DNA from: Casuarina equisetifolia
Lineage: Eukaryota; Streptophyta; Magnoliopsida; Fagales; Casuarinaceae
Direction: 5' to 3'
Assembly (NCBI GenBank): GCA_028551475.1
Contig: CM052357.1
Location: 29,285,745 to 29,349,744 of the forward strand
Length of the DNA: 64,000 nucleotides
Shown: piece after piece, positions 47,551 through 58,700 of the stretch
Position numbering within the stretch: position 1 is the stretch's first letter
Layout: the number at the start of each line of letters is the position of its first letter
Program-made: the position numbers and the translations under genes
The notes under the pieces: generated by a model
The model's database searches: none
Told to the model about the DNA's origin: nothing
Seen by the model: only the letters and a program-made list of their open reading frames with translations

Positions 47551-48560
47551 GGTGATAGATGTTGTTTGATTTGTTGTTTCTCCTAAGTTGACACCACTTT
47601 AATTTATCATTGTTTTTTACTCTAGGAATTCAATTGTATTGTACTTTTTGATAAAGTCCTTGCAATGTGTTAGTTGGAAGGCCCAAAGATAATCTAAAAC
47701 CTAGATCATGAATTAGAATAACATTTTGTATGTTTAAATATTTTCTAGAATTGTATTTTCTTAATATGTAAATTTGTCATCTAAAACTCCCTTCTACACT
47801 AAGCAAACCTTAAGATTTGAATATGGTGAAAGGGATACTACGTGTAAACTAAGCATATTTTAAGACTCAAGGTTGAATGAAAATTATAGTAATTCAACTT
47901 AGACTTTAATATCATACTAAAAATAATCTTATATTTCAACTTAAAAGTTAATTCATAAATTGATTTTAAATACTACTCAACAAACCTTTTTCATGTGAAA
48001 CTTTGTTCTTTAATACATCAAATAGTTATTGCTATTGTTATTGGATGTAGCATTTGTTGTGTTATTGTTGTTTAACTATTGTGACTAATATGTTTGTTAA
48101 CATTAGTGTGGGATTATCCTACATTCCTCAAGTTTGGGCTTGCGGAGTGGTTTATATATAAGAAATGTTCCATTTTCTTGAGTTCACTTTTGTAGAAAAA
48201 AAAAAACCAATATAGTGAGGGAAAAGTTAAAAAATTGATGTGAAATTATCCCATATTATTAAGATGTGAGTTTAAAAAATATTTGAATGTAAGAAATGCC
48301 TTTATTTTTTTAAGCTAATTTTTATGGAAGGATTAACTTATTAAATCACATTTTTTTCTTCTAGATTTGTGCTAATTTTGTGGCAAGAAAAGAGATAAAT
48401 CTTTAGCTACGGGTTCACCTGCAGTCCCTCATTGAGTTTAGGACTTCTTTATTCCTTCTTTTTGTGGTTGTCAACCATATATCCTGGAAAACTCATCCTG
48501 CTACCTAACTAACTAGTGAACTTTCAACTTTGGATTCCACTACTGAACGTGATCACATGG
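47551..48560 (+). repeat. NBS-LRR upstream block, copy 3 (left of copia)
   Basis: 47570-47670 matches 4285-4395 (GATTTGTTGTTTCTCC, ATCATTGTTTT, TTTTTGATA). 48360-48560 matches 4940-5090 and 26090-26200 (TTTGTGGTTGTC, ACTTTCAACTTTGGATTCC, GAACGTGATCA). The block is cut by the copia element at CATGG and continues at 54308. Confidence 0.55.
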
Positions 48561-48945
48561 TGTTAGGTTTGGAGTAAATTAGTAAGGGCAATTACGTAAC
48601 TACCATGTTTATGTTGTGGGTAGTTTATAATGTTTCCCAGTCTTATTCTATTTAGGTCTCCTAGTCTTATTCTATTTGGGTTTCCTTGGTACTTGTATAA
48701 AATGAAACACTATGGGAAAACCTATGTATAAGGTTGAGAGAGATTGAGAGAAAATAGAGGTTTTTTGTAAGTATTATAAGCCTTCCTCATCATAGTGAAG
48801 AATTGCTCCTTAGGCCAAGGACGTAGGGATTATCCCGAACCTCGTAATTTCTGTGTATTCTTTACTTGATTATTATTTTCTTTATGTGTGCGGTGAGATC
48901 CTGAAAGATTCTGTGAGTTTAGATTCATGGGTTTGTTTTCTAACA
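48561..48945 (+). repeat. 5' LTR of the copia element
   Basis: 385 bases, TGTTAGGTTTGGAG...TTCTAACA. A TATA-like TGTATAAAATG lies mid-LTR. It is followed by AACTGGTATCGGCACC, the primer-binding region. Confidence 0.92.
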
Positions 48946-49433
48946 AACTGGTATCGGCACCTAGGTTTCTAAATTAGGGCCAAGGCTCGTTCTTGTTAGG
49001 CAGTTAGGAGAAGAACGATTGTTTTGGTGTGTATTTAGCATATCACACATAAGAGGGAAGCTGTCAACAAAGGCTTTGTTCAAAGAAGCCTTTTGTCAAA
49101 CACTTGGTGTGTAACACAAGGAGGGAGAAGCTAAAATCGGTGTTTGAGGTACGGATTTTCTTCTTTAATCTTCGTTTGTGTGATTTTTGACTTCTTTATG
49201 GCTGAAAAATCAATTGGAGTGTTCCGGGTTGTGTTGAACCTGTGAGCTCGAAAAGGGAATTTGTGATTCCTTTTTCATTTGAGCGTTTTGTAGAGCAATT
49301 TTGAGTTTTATAGACTTGTTGGAAGCCGATCTATTGATTGGTGTTCTTGTTTTGTCAGAAACCACTGTGGAACGGTGGTAATTGAAGGAGAAAGGTGGCT
49401 GCAACAACAAAAATGGGTTTTGTTAACCTGATT

Positions 49434-49636
49434 TTGACCTAGAGTTGACCTAATCAAAGTTTGACCTGTTGACTTAGTCAAAGTTTGACCTATTGACCAT
49501 TGACCGTTGACCAGATCCGAAGACCCAGCCCAGTCCAGATCCAGACCTGATTTGTCAACCCAGTCCAACTGTTCATTGACTGTTGATTGACTGAGCATTG
49601 ACCATTAACTTTGACTGTTGACTGTTGACTTTGACC
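49434..49636 (+). repeat. Dense TTGACC/TTGACT array in the copia leader
   Basis: Fifteen forward TTGAC[CT] hexamers occur within 203 bases (for example 49434, 49445, 49461, 49485, 49493, 49500, 49507, 49598, 49631). TTGAC[CT] is the W-box bound by WRKY transcription factors. The array looks like a locally expanded short tandem repeat. Confidence 0.85.
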
Positions 49637-52600
49637 AGACAGAATTTTTAGGTGATTTCTATGCCGATTTTTTTTAGTATTTTTTTGTGATTTTTTGGGA
49701 GATATTTGACTGTTTTTGGGCATAATCAGAAGGGTATTTTGGTCAATTTGGTTGGCATTTGTTAAGGGGTATTTTGGTAATTTTGTACTTTTGATTTTTA
49801 TTTGAGGGGAAGTCAAAAGGGAGTTTATTTTGTTGTGATGGATGATATGAATATTTCTGGTAGAGGTATGATCATGTTAAATTTATTTAATTTCCAAACT
49901 TGGAAGCCATGGATGGAAGATTACTTAATTAGTAGAGATATGTATGATGCTGTGAAAGGAGATTCTACTAGACTTGAAAAACTGACTGATAAAGAGTGGG
50001 AGAAGTTAAATAAGAAAATTGTCTCTCAAATTTGACAATTTGTTGAGAATAGTATTTATTACCATATTGCACAAGAGACTAAAGCTAGTAAGTTATGGAA
50101 GAAGCTTGAGGCTCTCTATGAATGCAAGACTCTTCAGAATAAGGTTTCCCTACTTAAGAGGTTAATTAACTTGAAGTACAAGGTAAGACGGTTGATGACA
50201 GAGTTCTTGAGTGAGTTTAAGTCTTTGGTGAATTAGTTAACGATGGTAAAGATTGTTCTAGAAAATGAATTGCAAGCAATGTTATTGTTGAGTAACTTAC
50301 ATGACAACTAGCAGACATTGATAGTTATTCTCACAAACTCAGCTCCGGGCAACATTCTAAGTATGAAGTCAGTCCATGAAAGTTTGCTTAATGAAGAAAT
50401 CAGAATAGTTGAGTAAGGAGCACATGGACATACAGAAGTATTAGTTACAGAAAGGAGGGGGAGAAACAGATATGTAGACAGAAATAGAGACAGAAGCAAA
50501 AATAGAGGTAGAAGCAAGAGTAGAGCACCAAATTTTGATAGATCACGTGGAGTCTCACGTTTGAGGAAAGATGTCAAATGCTATCATTATGGTAAGTCTA
50601 GCCATTGTAAAAGAGACTGTAGAATACTCAAGGAAGAAGAATCAAGGAATGGAGAAAAGGAAGTTTAAAAAGATACAGTGGCAACTACATATAGTATTGG
50701 GGATATTATAATCTTTTGTGATTCTCATATCAATATCTCATATTAGGTTTTGTCTTAGATTGTTGACACAGGTGCCCTTTTTCATGTTACCCCACATGAA
50801 AGGTTCTTCACATCTTATTCAGGTGGTGATTTTGGGTGAGTTAGCTTGGGAAATAATGCATATGCAAAGATAATTGGCATTGGAGATGTAGTCTTAGAGA
50901 CTAGTGTTAGATGTAAGCTAGTTCTAAAGAATGTCAGACATGTCCATGAGATTTGTTTCAACTTGATCTGTATTGGCATCCTTGATGATGAGAGATATGA
51001 TAACTACTTTGGTGGCGGTAAATGGAAACTTAGTAGAGGTTCTCTTATACTTGCAAAAGGGCAAAAAGTCAATACTCTCTACAAGACTGAAGCTAGTATT
51101 CAGAAAGGCAAGGTAAATGTGGTGGAAGATAATCACATGGAGCTTTGGCATAAGCAACTTGGACATCTCAGTGAGAAGGGGCTTCAACATTTGATAAAGA
51201 ACAAAATCATATCAAGAGTCAGTGGTGCTGATTTGCAGTTGAAGCCTTGTGATCATTGCTTAGTTGGAAAGCAATGTAGAGTCTCATTTCGAAGAGGACC
51301 CCATCTAGAAGAAAACATGTTCTTGATTTGGCTCATTCAAATATGTGTATATTGAAAGTGAAAACTCTGGGTGGCATTATGTATTTTGTTACCTTCATTG
51401 ATGATCGTTCTAGAAGATATAGGCTTATGCACTGAAGACTAAGGATCAAGTTTTAGAGGTCTTCAAACAGTTTCATGCTATGGTTGAGAGAGCAATTAGA
51501 GGGAAACTGAAGTGCATCCATGTAGATAATGGAGGTGAATACAAAGGGCCATTTGAATAATATTGCAGAACTTAGAGTATTAGGCTTGAGAAGACAGTTC
51601 CTAAAACTCCAAAGCATAATGGGGTTGCAGAATGAATGAACAGAACTATTGTTGAGAGGATCAGGTGTATGCTTTCACATTCTGGATTATCTCAGTCATT
51701 TTGGGGTGAAGCTATTTGTATTGTTGTAAATCTTATTAACCTATCTCATTTAGTTCCATTAGAAGGTGATCTACCTAAGAGAGTATGGACTGGCAATGAG
51801 GTTTTTTTCAAGCACTTGAGAGTATTTGGGTGCAGGGTATCTATTCATATTCCTAAGGATGAGAGGAACAAGCTTGATGATAAAGCTCGAGATTGCATCT
51901 TTTTGGGCTATGGACATGATGCTTTTGGATAAAGATTGTGGGATCCAGTTACAAAGAAACTTATTAGAAGCAGAGATGTTATCTTCTTTGAAGATCTTAA
52001 GAACACTGAAAAGCCAAGAGTTGTTAATCAAAGTCTTAAGGACATAACCCCACCTTTTTCTTTCCCAATAAGTGCACATGAGGGGGGAATTACATAGGAA
52101 GAGCCATTTGAGGATGTAGCAAGTAAAGAAGTTCCTGAAGCTTCAGTTGTTGAAGAATCTGAAGGACATGTTGATAATCATCCAGTTAAGCCATCAACCC
52201 AACCCCCAGTGAGAATATCTAGTAAAGAGCGTCAAAGTTTGATGAAATATCCACCATATGAGTACTTGATGCTAACTGATGGGGGAGAACTGCAATGCTA
52301 TGAGGAAGCTAATGAATGTGAGCACAAGAAAGAGTGGAAGAAAGCTATGCGAGAGGAGATGAATTCCTTATGGGAAAACCACACTTATGATCTTGTGACA
52401 TTGCCTAAGGGTAAGAGAGCACTTAAAAATAAGTGGGTGTACAAGTTGAAGTTAGAAGAGAACAATCCACTACCAAGATACAAGGCGCGGTTAGTTGTGA
52501 AGGGTTATGGCCAGAAAAAAGGTATTGACTTTGAGGAGATTTTTTTTCCTATGGTGAGGATGTCTTCAATCATAGTTATTCTTGGTTTGACTGTTAGACT

Positions 52601-53923
52601 GAACTTGGAGGTAGAACAACTTGATGTGAAGACTGCATTCCTTTATGGAGACTTAGAGGAGGAGATTTATATGGAGCAACCTGAGGGCTTCATAAAGAAA
52701 GGCAAGGAGAATCTTATATGTCGACTGAAGAAAAGCTTGTATGGTCTAAAACAAGCACCTCGCTAGTGGTACAAGAAGTTTGAGTCATCCATGTTATATC
52801 ACGGTTATAACAAGACTAGCTCAGATCACTGTGTGTTTGTGAAGCACTTCCCAGGTGGTGACTTTGTCATCCTACTCCTATATGTTGATGATATATTGAT
52901 TGTTGGCCAAGACATTAAGAAGATTGCCGAGCTGAAAAATGATTTAGGCAAGTCTTTCACGATGAAAGATTTAGGACTGGTAAAGCAAATCCTTGGTATA
53001 GAAGTTAAATGCGACAGAGAACACGAAAAGTTATAGCTATCTCAGGAGAAGTATGTAGAGAAGATACTTAAGAGATTTGACATGGATAAGGCAAAAGTAG
53101 TAAGTACTCTATTTGCAAGTCATTTCAAGCTGAGTAAGGACCAGAAGCCTTAAAGTAAAAGTGATGTTGAATATATGAAGAAAACACCTTACGCATATGC
53201 GATTGATAGCTTGATGTATGCTGCAGTAAGCACTAGACCATATATTGCTTATGCAGTTGGAGTAGTTAGTCGTTTTCTCTCAGATCCTGGTAAAATGCAT
53301 TAGGAAGCTGTAAAGTGGATACTCAGGTACCTTAAAGGAACTCCTAAGTTATGTTTGTGTTTTGGTAATGATGAGCATGTATTGGTTGGATATACAGATG
53401 TAGATATGGCTGGTGACCATGATGGGAGGAGATCTACAATAGGGTACATGCTCACCTTCACAAAGGGAGCAGTTTCATGGCAGTTTAGGCTACAGGATTG
53501 TGTTGCTTTGTCTATAACAGAAGTAAAGTATATAACAATCACTGAGGGTGGAAAAGAAGTTCTGTGGATGAAGGCGTTTCTTCAAGAACTTGGTATAAAA
53601 TAAAGGATGGTTATCTTTTATAGCAACAACCAAAGTTCTATCCACCTTAGTAAGAACACATCATCTCATTCAAGGTCTAAGCATATTGATATCAAATATC
53701 ATTGGATTAGAGATGTATTATAATCTAAGTAGTTAAATCTTGTAAAAATTCACATTGATAATAATGAAGCAAATATGTTGACGAAGTCATTGACAAGAGA
53801 CAAGCTAGAGACTTGTCAGCGGGTTGCTGGAATGGACTACAAGTAGAGTCAAGTCTAGAGAGCAATGTTCTTTCTCTTATGGTGTAGGGATGTTGCACTA
53901 ATGTTATTCTAAAAGGGGAAAAT

Positions 53924-54307
53924 TGTTAGGTTTGGAGTAAATTAGTAAGGGCAATTACGTAACTATTATGTTTATGTTGTGGGTAGTTTATAAGGTTTCC
54001 CAGTCTTATTCTATTTAGGTCTCCTAATCTTATTTTATTTGGGTTTCCTTGGTACTTGTATAAAAGGAAACACTATGGGGAAACCTAGGTATGAGGTTGA
54101 GAGAGATTGAGAGAAAACAGAGGTTTTTTGTAAGCACTATAAGCCCTCCTCATCATAGTGAAGAATTGCTCCTTAGGCCGGGATGTAGGGATTATCCCGA
54201 ACCTTGTAATTTCTCTGTGTTCTTTACTTGACTATTGTTCTCTTTATGTGTGCGGTGAGATCCTGAGAGATTCCGTGAGTTTAGATTCACGGGTTTGTTT
54301 TCTAACA
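53924..54307 (+). repeat. 3' LTR of the copia element
   Basis: 384 bases, same TG/CA ends as the 5' LTR, preceded by AAAAGGGGAAAA. The LTR right end runs straight into CGTGG and resumed upstream-block sequence. Confidence 0.92.
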
Positions 54308-55233
54308 CGTGGTATCCATAAGAACAAAGCTAGATGTGCGAACACGGTGAAAGTAAACTACAAAAAGCTCAAAATCTAGAAAAGCTAAAGAAAGAATCTC
54401 AGACTGCGGACCAGCGTGGCCGGTACTGTTTTTCTAAAAACTGGAATTTTCAGCCTTTGATTCCCTTTGTCGATGAACGTTATCACGTGTAAGCCAGAAG
54501 GCGTTGAACCAAAGCAATCTAATGGTGAAGTCTAGAAAAGCTTACGAAAGAAGATAAAGACTTTAGGCCACAGAGATCTCTGCTTGAGTCACAAATTTTT
54601 TGTCTTAATGACGTGAATTACTTCAACTTATTAAATTATGTGAAATATTTTCAAAAGAAAATGATGCAGAAGGCTCGCCAGTCTTGGCGGATGTTGCTTT
54701 CTTGGTGTATCTCACCATTCTCAACAGCCTGCGGTTCCTGATGAGCTTAGACATCTTTTTTCCTTCTTTCTGTGGTTGTCGACCCTACTGACTATGGAAG
54801 AAGACAAGACCGAAAGCCATCGTCCTCCACTCTGGTAATAAAATCAGTGAACTTTCGAGAGTCTGGAAAAGCTAACGAGAGAAGACACAGACTTGGGCCG
54901 CCACGTGCTTGAACATCTCTCTTCTCGAGACTTGCGATTACATTCAGTGTATTGAGGTTGGCCTGGCGTGGCATCCACTATATTTAATATAAAAGATACC
55001 AGCTAGTTGTCTGCAACTAGCTCCCTCCAACTAAATCACTAATGTGAACGAAGGTTGGTCCTTTGATATTGAGTTGATAATTTCGTACTTATACGTAAAA
55101 GTTAAACGTAACCGCAAGGTCTTACGAATAAAGGATACTCATTGTTCTATATTTTTCCTGCAAACCTTTCTTCATTCTAGCCTTTCACTGCTCCAAGAAC
55201 GCTTCTTACCATTCTTTCGCTCAGCATCAAGAA
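54308..55233 (+). repeat. NBS-LRR upstream blocks, copies 3 (right part) and 4
   Basis: 54460-54490 again shows TTTGATTCCCTTTGTCGA then GAACGTTATCACG. 54690-54850 repeats the TTTCTGTGGTTGTCGACC landmark, and 54950-55230 repeats the leader found at 7690-7887, ending before ATGGCAGAAAAAG. Two upstream copies are therefore joined here. Confidence 0.55.
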
Positions 55234-55580
55234 ATGGCAGAAAAAGTTCTCTTCTCCATCGCTATGGGTATTTTACTCAAATTTTGGGATTACAGGCCAG
55301 AGTAAGTGCTCGTGCTGCGCGGAAGCTGAAGATGAGCATGATAACCCGAAGAATTCGGTTTCAACCATCCAAGCTATGCTTCTCCATGCAGAGAAGCAGT
55401 AGCATGGGTAGTCATGCGGTTAAAACTTGGCTTGCACAGCTGGAGTTTATCCCTTACGATGTAAATGCCCTGCTGGACCACATTTCCACTGAAGCTGGGT
55501 AGAAAAGGTACGCATGTTTGTTTTCCAAATCAAGCCACTTGCTAATGGTTCTAAAATGAGTCATAACATCAAAACAATTG
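55234..55580 (+). pseudogene. CC-NBS-LRR coiled-coil relic
   Basis: Starts MAEKVLFSIAMGI like the genes at 7395 and 7888. Later pieces in other frames match the coiled-coil part: NSVSTIQAMLLHAEKQ (compare NTVLTIQKVLADAEKK), then VKTWLAQLEF, ALLDHISTEAG. Several frame changes and stops interrupt it, and no NB-ARC follows. It is a dead, truncated paralogue. Confidence 0.75.
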
Positions 55581-56030
55581 TTAAGAAGTCTTGGTTCAGT
55601 TGAAATCAATGCAGCTTAGGACCAAAGATGTTGTAGGTTTTGGTCACAAAAATCCCCCTTCCCTGTTACTTATAAAAAAGAAAAGAAGAAAAAAAGGAAA
55701 AGAAAAAAGAAGATAAAGACAATTAGATGTTGCTGTAGCAACAATTAAGAAAAACAAAAAAAAATCAATAAGGTAAGTGAATTTAATTATATATAATTTG
55801 CAGTGCCTTGCACTATATATTGCTATCACTATTTATGTAGAAGTAATCCTATAATTCTCTACATGGAAATTAATTACATAAGGAAAGCCACAACTAAAAT
55901 ATGTATAGTGATACAATGCATAATTTTAGAAAGAAAAGTATCTCATTTTACTAAAACCACAATATTGTATCTTCTATTAATAGACTCTACCATGGGACAA
56001 AAATTGGTTATGTAAAAATATTAATATTTT
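55581..56030. other. AT-rich spacer
   Basis: Purine-rich tract at 55672-55720 and AT-rich sequence. No gene is supported. Confidence 0.35.
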
Positions 56031-56735
56031 CGATGAAATTACTCTCTCAAAAGCCACTTTGAAAGTCTGTAACTTAAAAAGCGTACAATCTAAGATCATA
56101 GTCTGTCTTTTTGGTCTTTAGAATAGCTAGAGACTAAGATTCTAAGAGAGCTTGTCTCTCTCTATTATAAACCCCAAAGGAAAGAAGTTGCTCTATTGGG
56201 TCTGCTTGTAGATCATATCTTTCACCTCCTCCTCTCAACCTTTCAATTACTTCCCTTCTTAATGGAAAGCTTCCGAGTTATTCCCAATTTTACGAGACTT
56301 TTCTCATCGTTGCACTAGTTGCTTGCCATGAAATTAAGGTTAACGATGGAAGGCCAACCTTAGGTCCCGTAAGAGAAGCACCAAACCATTAAAGATCACT
56401 CTAACCGAGAAACAAAAGCAAGGTAGCACCTCCGACCATACCACATCCCACGGACATTATGCCCAAGGTAGATTTCTAGTGTTAATTAATATGTGGCAAG
56501 AAGGAAAGAATTCTTCCCATTCATGAGACCAAATTACAGATTTAGCTTCTGTGAGTCAGATGGTGGCGCAACAGCCTGGCTTTACCCTTATTTTGCATCT
56601 CATGAATCGAACGTTCAATCAAAGGCATTAGGTTGATGGATATTAGAAATTCTATTGTAGAACAGGAAGCTGATTTCCACCCTGCAGCACCCAGACGCTG
56701 TTGGCCACATTCTTTAAAATATCGACGCAAGGCAT
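56031..56735 (+). pseudogene. Segment copy with a CEP gene relic
   Basis: 56031-56290 matches 35806-36110. About 56290-56370 encodes, in one frame, a signal-peptide-like FLIVALVACHEIKVNDGRPT, typical of CEP precursors. About 56669-56711 encodes ADFHPAAP in the place where the sister copy at 36289 has DDYCPTAAG; the rest of the domain is out of frame. Matching flanking words (ATTCTATTGTAGAA) confirm homology. The two parts are not in one frame and a central piece differs, so it is a dead CEP gene. Confidence 0.5.
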
Positions 56736-57430
56736 GTACAACGAACTAGGATATTAAGTATTTAGCCATTGACACAGCTATCAAGATCCCAGAGGGCATA
56801 GATATCATTGTTTCGTAATTTAGTTCCTTTAGCTGTCGTCACATGGAGATTGATTATATTACTAACATAAACTATATATAAATAGCTGTCATCTAAAGCT
56901 TCTCTTGCATAAATGGAATAACAAAGTAAAATAATTGCATCTCTTTCTCCCTTTCCAACCCTTGTTTTGTAAAATGTCATCTATTTTATGTATTACAAAG
57001 TTTGTAGTATAAAATTAGTTTAATCAATTATTTATCATTGAAATTCAAGAATGATATTGGAAAATTTTTATAACTCCTGTAAATATTTATTATACTTGAT
57101 TGATGAGACTTTGCCTCTCATATTATTCTTGATGATGGCTACAACGGTTTTATTCTCTAGGCATTTGAAGAGAATACATACGTTGGCAATGATGTGGGAT
57201 AGAACTTTGTTGTCAAATTAAGAAGAAAGAAACAATACTGTTGGGGACATGGGAAAAAAACACAATGGAATTCGTTGCTCCCATTTCTCCTACAATAGTT
57301 AGCATTTGAATCTAAGAAAATGCTCATATTCACGAGAGCTTCGAAATTCCAGGACATAAGACCCGAGCATAACAAAGTAACATTGTCTACATATTATATC
57401 CCCGTTTCTTTCTCCGCTCCACCGGATGCC
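56736..57430. other. Intergenic, no gene recognised
   Basis: Two 72-codon minus-strand frames (56762-56980, 57157-57375) show no domain. No repeat relation was noticed. Confidence 0.35.
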
Positions 57431-57546
57431 TTGAGCTTAGCAGTTCGCTTTTAGTCCCTCTTGTAGTACCTCCTGTGTTTGCATTGGAGCAGTTTATACA
57501 CATCAACTTCTTTCCTGGTTTTAAGTTCCTTCCGTCAATGAAAAAC
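57431..57546 (-). pseudogene. CEP gene fragment, left arm of inverted pair
   Basis: On the minus strand it reads FFIDGRNLKPGKKLMCINC then GGTTRGTKS, the signal-end and prodomain part of the CEP precursors at 40988 and 57788. Start codon, signal core and hormone domain are absent. It lies head-to-head with a second fragment on the other strand. Confidence 0.75.
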
Positions 57547-57669
57547 TATTAAAGAAGTTTCTACCTTCAAGAGTTTTTCATTGAAGGAAGAAACTTGAAA
57601 CCAAGGAAGAAGTTGATGTGTATAAACTGCTTTAGCGCCCAAACAGAAGGCACTACAAAAGCTGATTAA
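57451..57669. repeat. Inverted CEP-fragment pair, about 95-base arms
   Basis: Arms 57451-57546 and 57573-57669 are inverted copies, about 84 percent alike by eye, with a 26-base spacer. An uninterrupted 25-base match pairs 57488-57512 with 57607-57631. A transcript of either strand could fold into a long hairpin. This layout is what the inverted-duplication model proposes for young plant MIRNA or siRNA loci. Confidence 0.85.
57573..57669 (+). pseudogene. CEP gene fragment, right arm of inverted pair
   Basis: On the plus strand it reads FFIEGRNLKPRKKLMCINC then EGTTKAD and stop. It is the same precursor part as the left arm and lacks both the start and the hormone domain. Confidence 0.75.
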
Positions 57670-57787
57670 AGAGCACAATACATAACAACACGAAAATCTA
57701 ATTAAAACTCACATTCGAGGAATCAAAATGGAACACATCGATTGCTACTACAGCTACCACTAATACGTGCTATCTGAATCTTGGGAA

Positions 57788-58067
57788 CTAAAAGTTGCGA
57801 ACGGATTGAACAACTCCTGGACTATGACCTGGGGATGTGGGTCGGAAAGCTTCAACGTATACATTTGCAGTTATAGGAATATGGTGCAACTGGCTTGGGC
57901 TTGCAATAGTTTTTGTAGGCTCTGTTGTAGTGCCTTCCGTAATTGGATCAAAGTAGCGTATACACATCAACTTCTTCGTTGGTATCAAGTTTTTTCCTTC
58001 AATGAAAAAGGTCATGACAGAAAATGATCATTAAAAAGAATAAGCAAACGTGACTAGGTTTGCCCAT
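57788..58067 (-). pseudogene. CEP: CEP precursor, frameshifted copy
   Basis: Starts MGKPSHVCLFFLMIIFCHDL in one frame. The rest, from FFIEGKNLIPTKK to the hormone region AFRPTSPGHSPGVVQ and tail SVRNF, is in another frame (57788-58015). One indel near the end of the signal peptide separates them. The hormone region also has VVQ in place of VGH at its last three positions. The upstream region keeps the TATA-like box (58119-58126) and the CCGTTCACTTCTTCCTTCT leader of the 40988 gene. It is probably a recently inactivated duplicate; translation from an internal Met at 58015 would lack a signal peptide. Confidence 0.8.
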
Positions 58068-58118
58068 TGTCAAGGAGAAGGAAGAAGTGAACGGTGAGAA
58101 CCCATCACGCACCAGTTG

Positions 58119-58126
58119 ATATTTAA
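58119..58126 (-). promoter_or_regulatory. TATA-like box of the minus-strand CEP copy
   Basis: TTAAATAT on the minus strand, within CACCCTTAAATATCA, 52 bases upstream of the ATG as in the two tandem genes. Confidence 0.45.
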
Positions 58127-58259
58127 GGGTGAAAAAGCTGAAGCATCTCTGTGGGACAGCCCAAATAAACAAAGGATAAAGGAGGCCGCCGCACTTACAG
58201 CGGCTGCGCACCCTTAATGCCTGGCGGAGCAATAGGTAGGGCTGATATGATAGAATTGT

Positions 58260-58700
58260 ATAGGATAAAACAAGAAGAAGGAAGAAGAAAGGAAAAGAAA
58301 ACTATTACATTGGTATCCAAAATACTATGCTTAAAAAATAGACTCAACCTATAAAAACCTAGCAACCATAAGATGACAGTTAAAAAGAAATAGTTTTATC
58401 TACAATCCAAACATATTAACATAATAAAACGAGGTATTAAAGAGTAGAAGAAAAAGGAGACTAAAATTATGAGAGGAAGACCATTTATCAAATATTGAGA
58501 TTTTCATCCTTTATAATCCATGCTTTTTACATTTTTACGTTTTTACAAACATTTCTTCTACAGAATTAAAAAAGAAAAAGAAAAAACCCAGAGATACGAA
58601 GTGTAAAAAAAAAAAAAACACTTAAAAGAGAAAATTGAACTAACTAAAAAAACGAGATGAGTTAGAAGATGCGACTTTACGGTTCGGGTCACTAACAAGA
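58260..58700. other. Purine-rich intergenic DNA
   Basis: AG-rich and A-rich tracts, with no coding support. Confidence 0.35.

Larger units (their letters stand above)
48561..54307 (+). mobile_element. Ty1/copia retrotransposon, Tork/TNT1-like, broken fossil
   Basis: 5747 bases with two LTRs, a primer-binding site of initiator tRNA-Met type just inside the 5' LTR (near 48949) and a polypurine tract just before 53924. Parts in order are a leader, gag (about 49838-50660, with a CCHC-type knuckle near 50580), protease (about 50755), pre-integrase and integrase (about 51100-51940), reverse transcriptase (about 52320-53035) and RNase H (about 53160-53700). The coding region is broken, with roughly ten interruptions. 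LTRs differ at about 6 percent of sites by eye, giving about 2-3 million years at 1.3e-8 per site per year. Flanks CATGG and CGTGG fit a target duplication with one later change. Confidence 0.93.
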
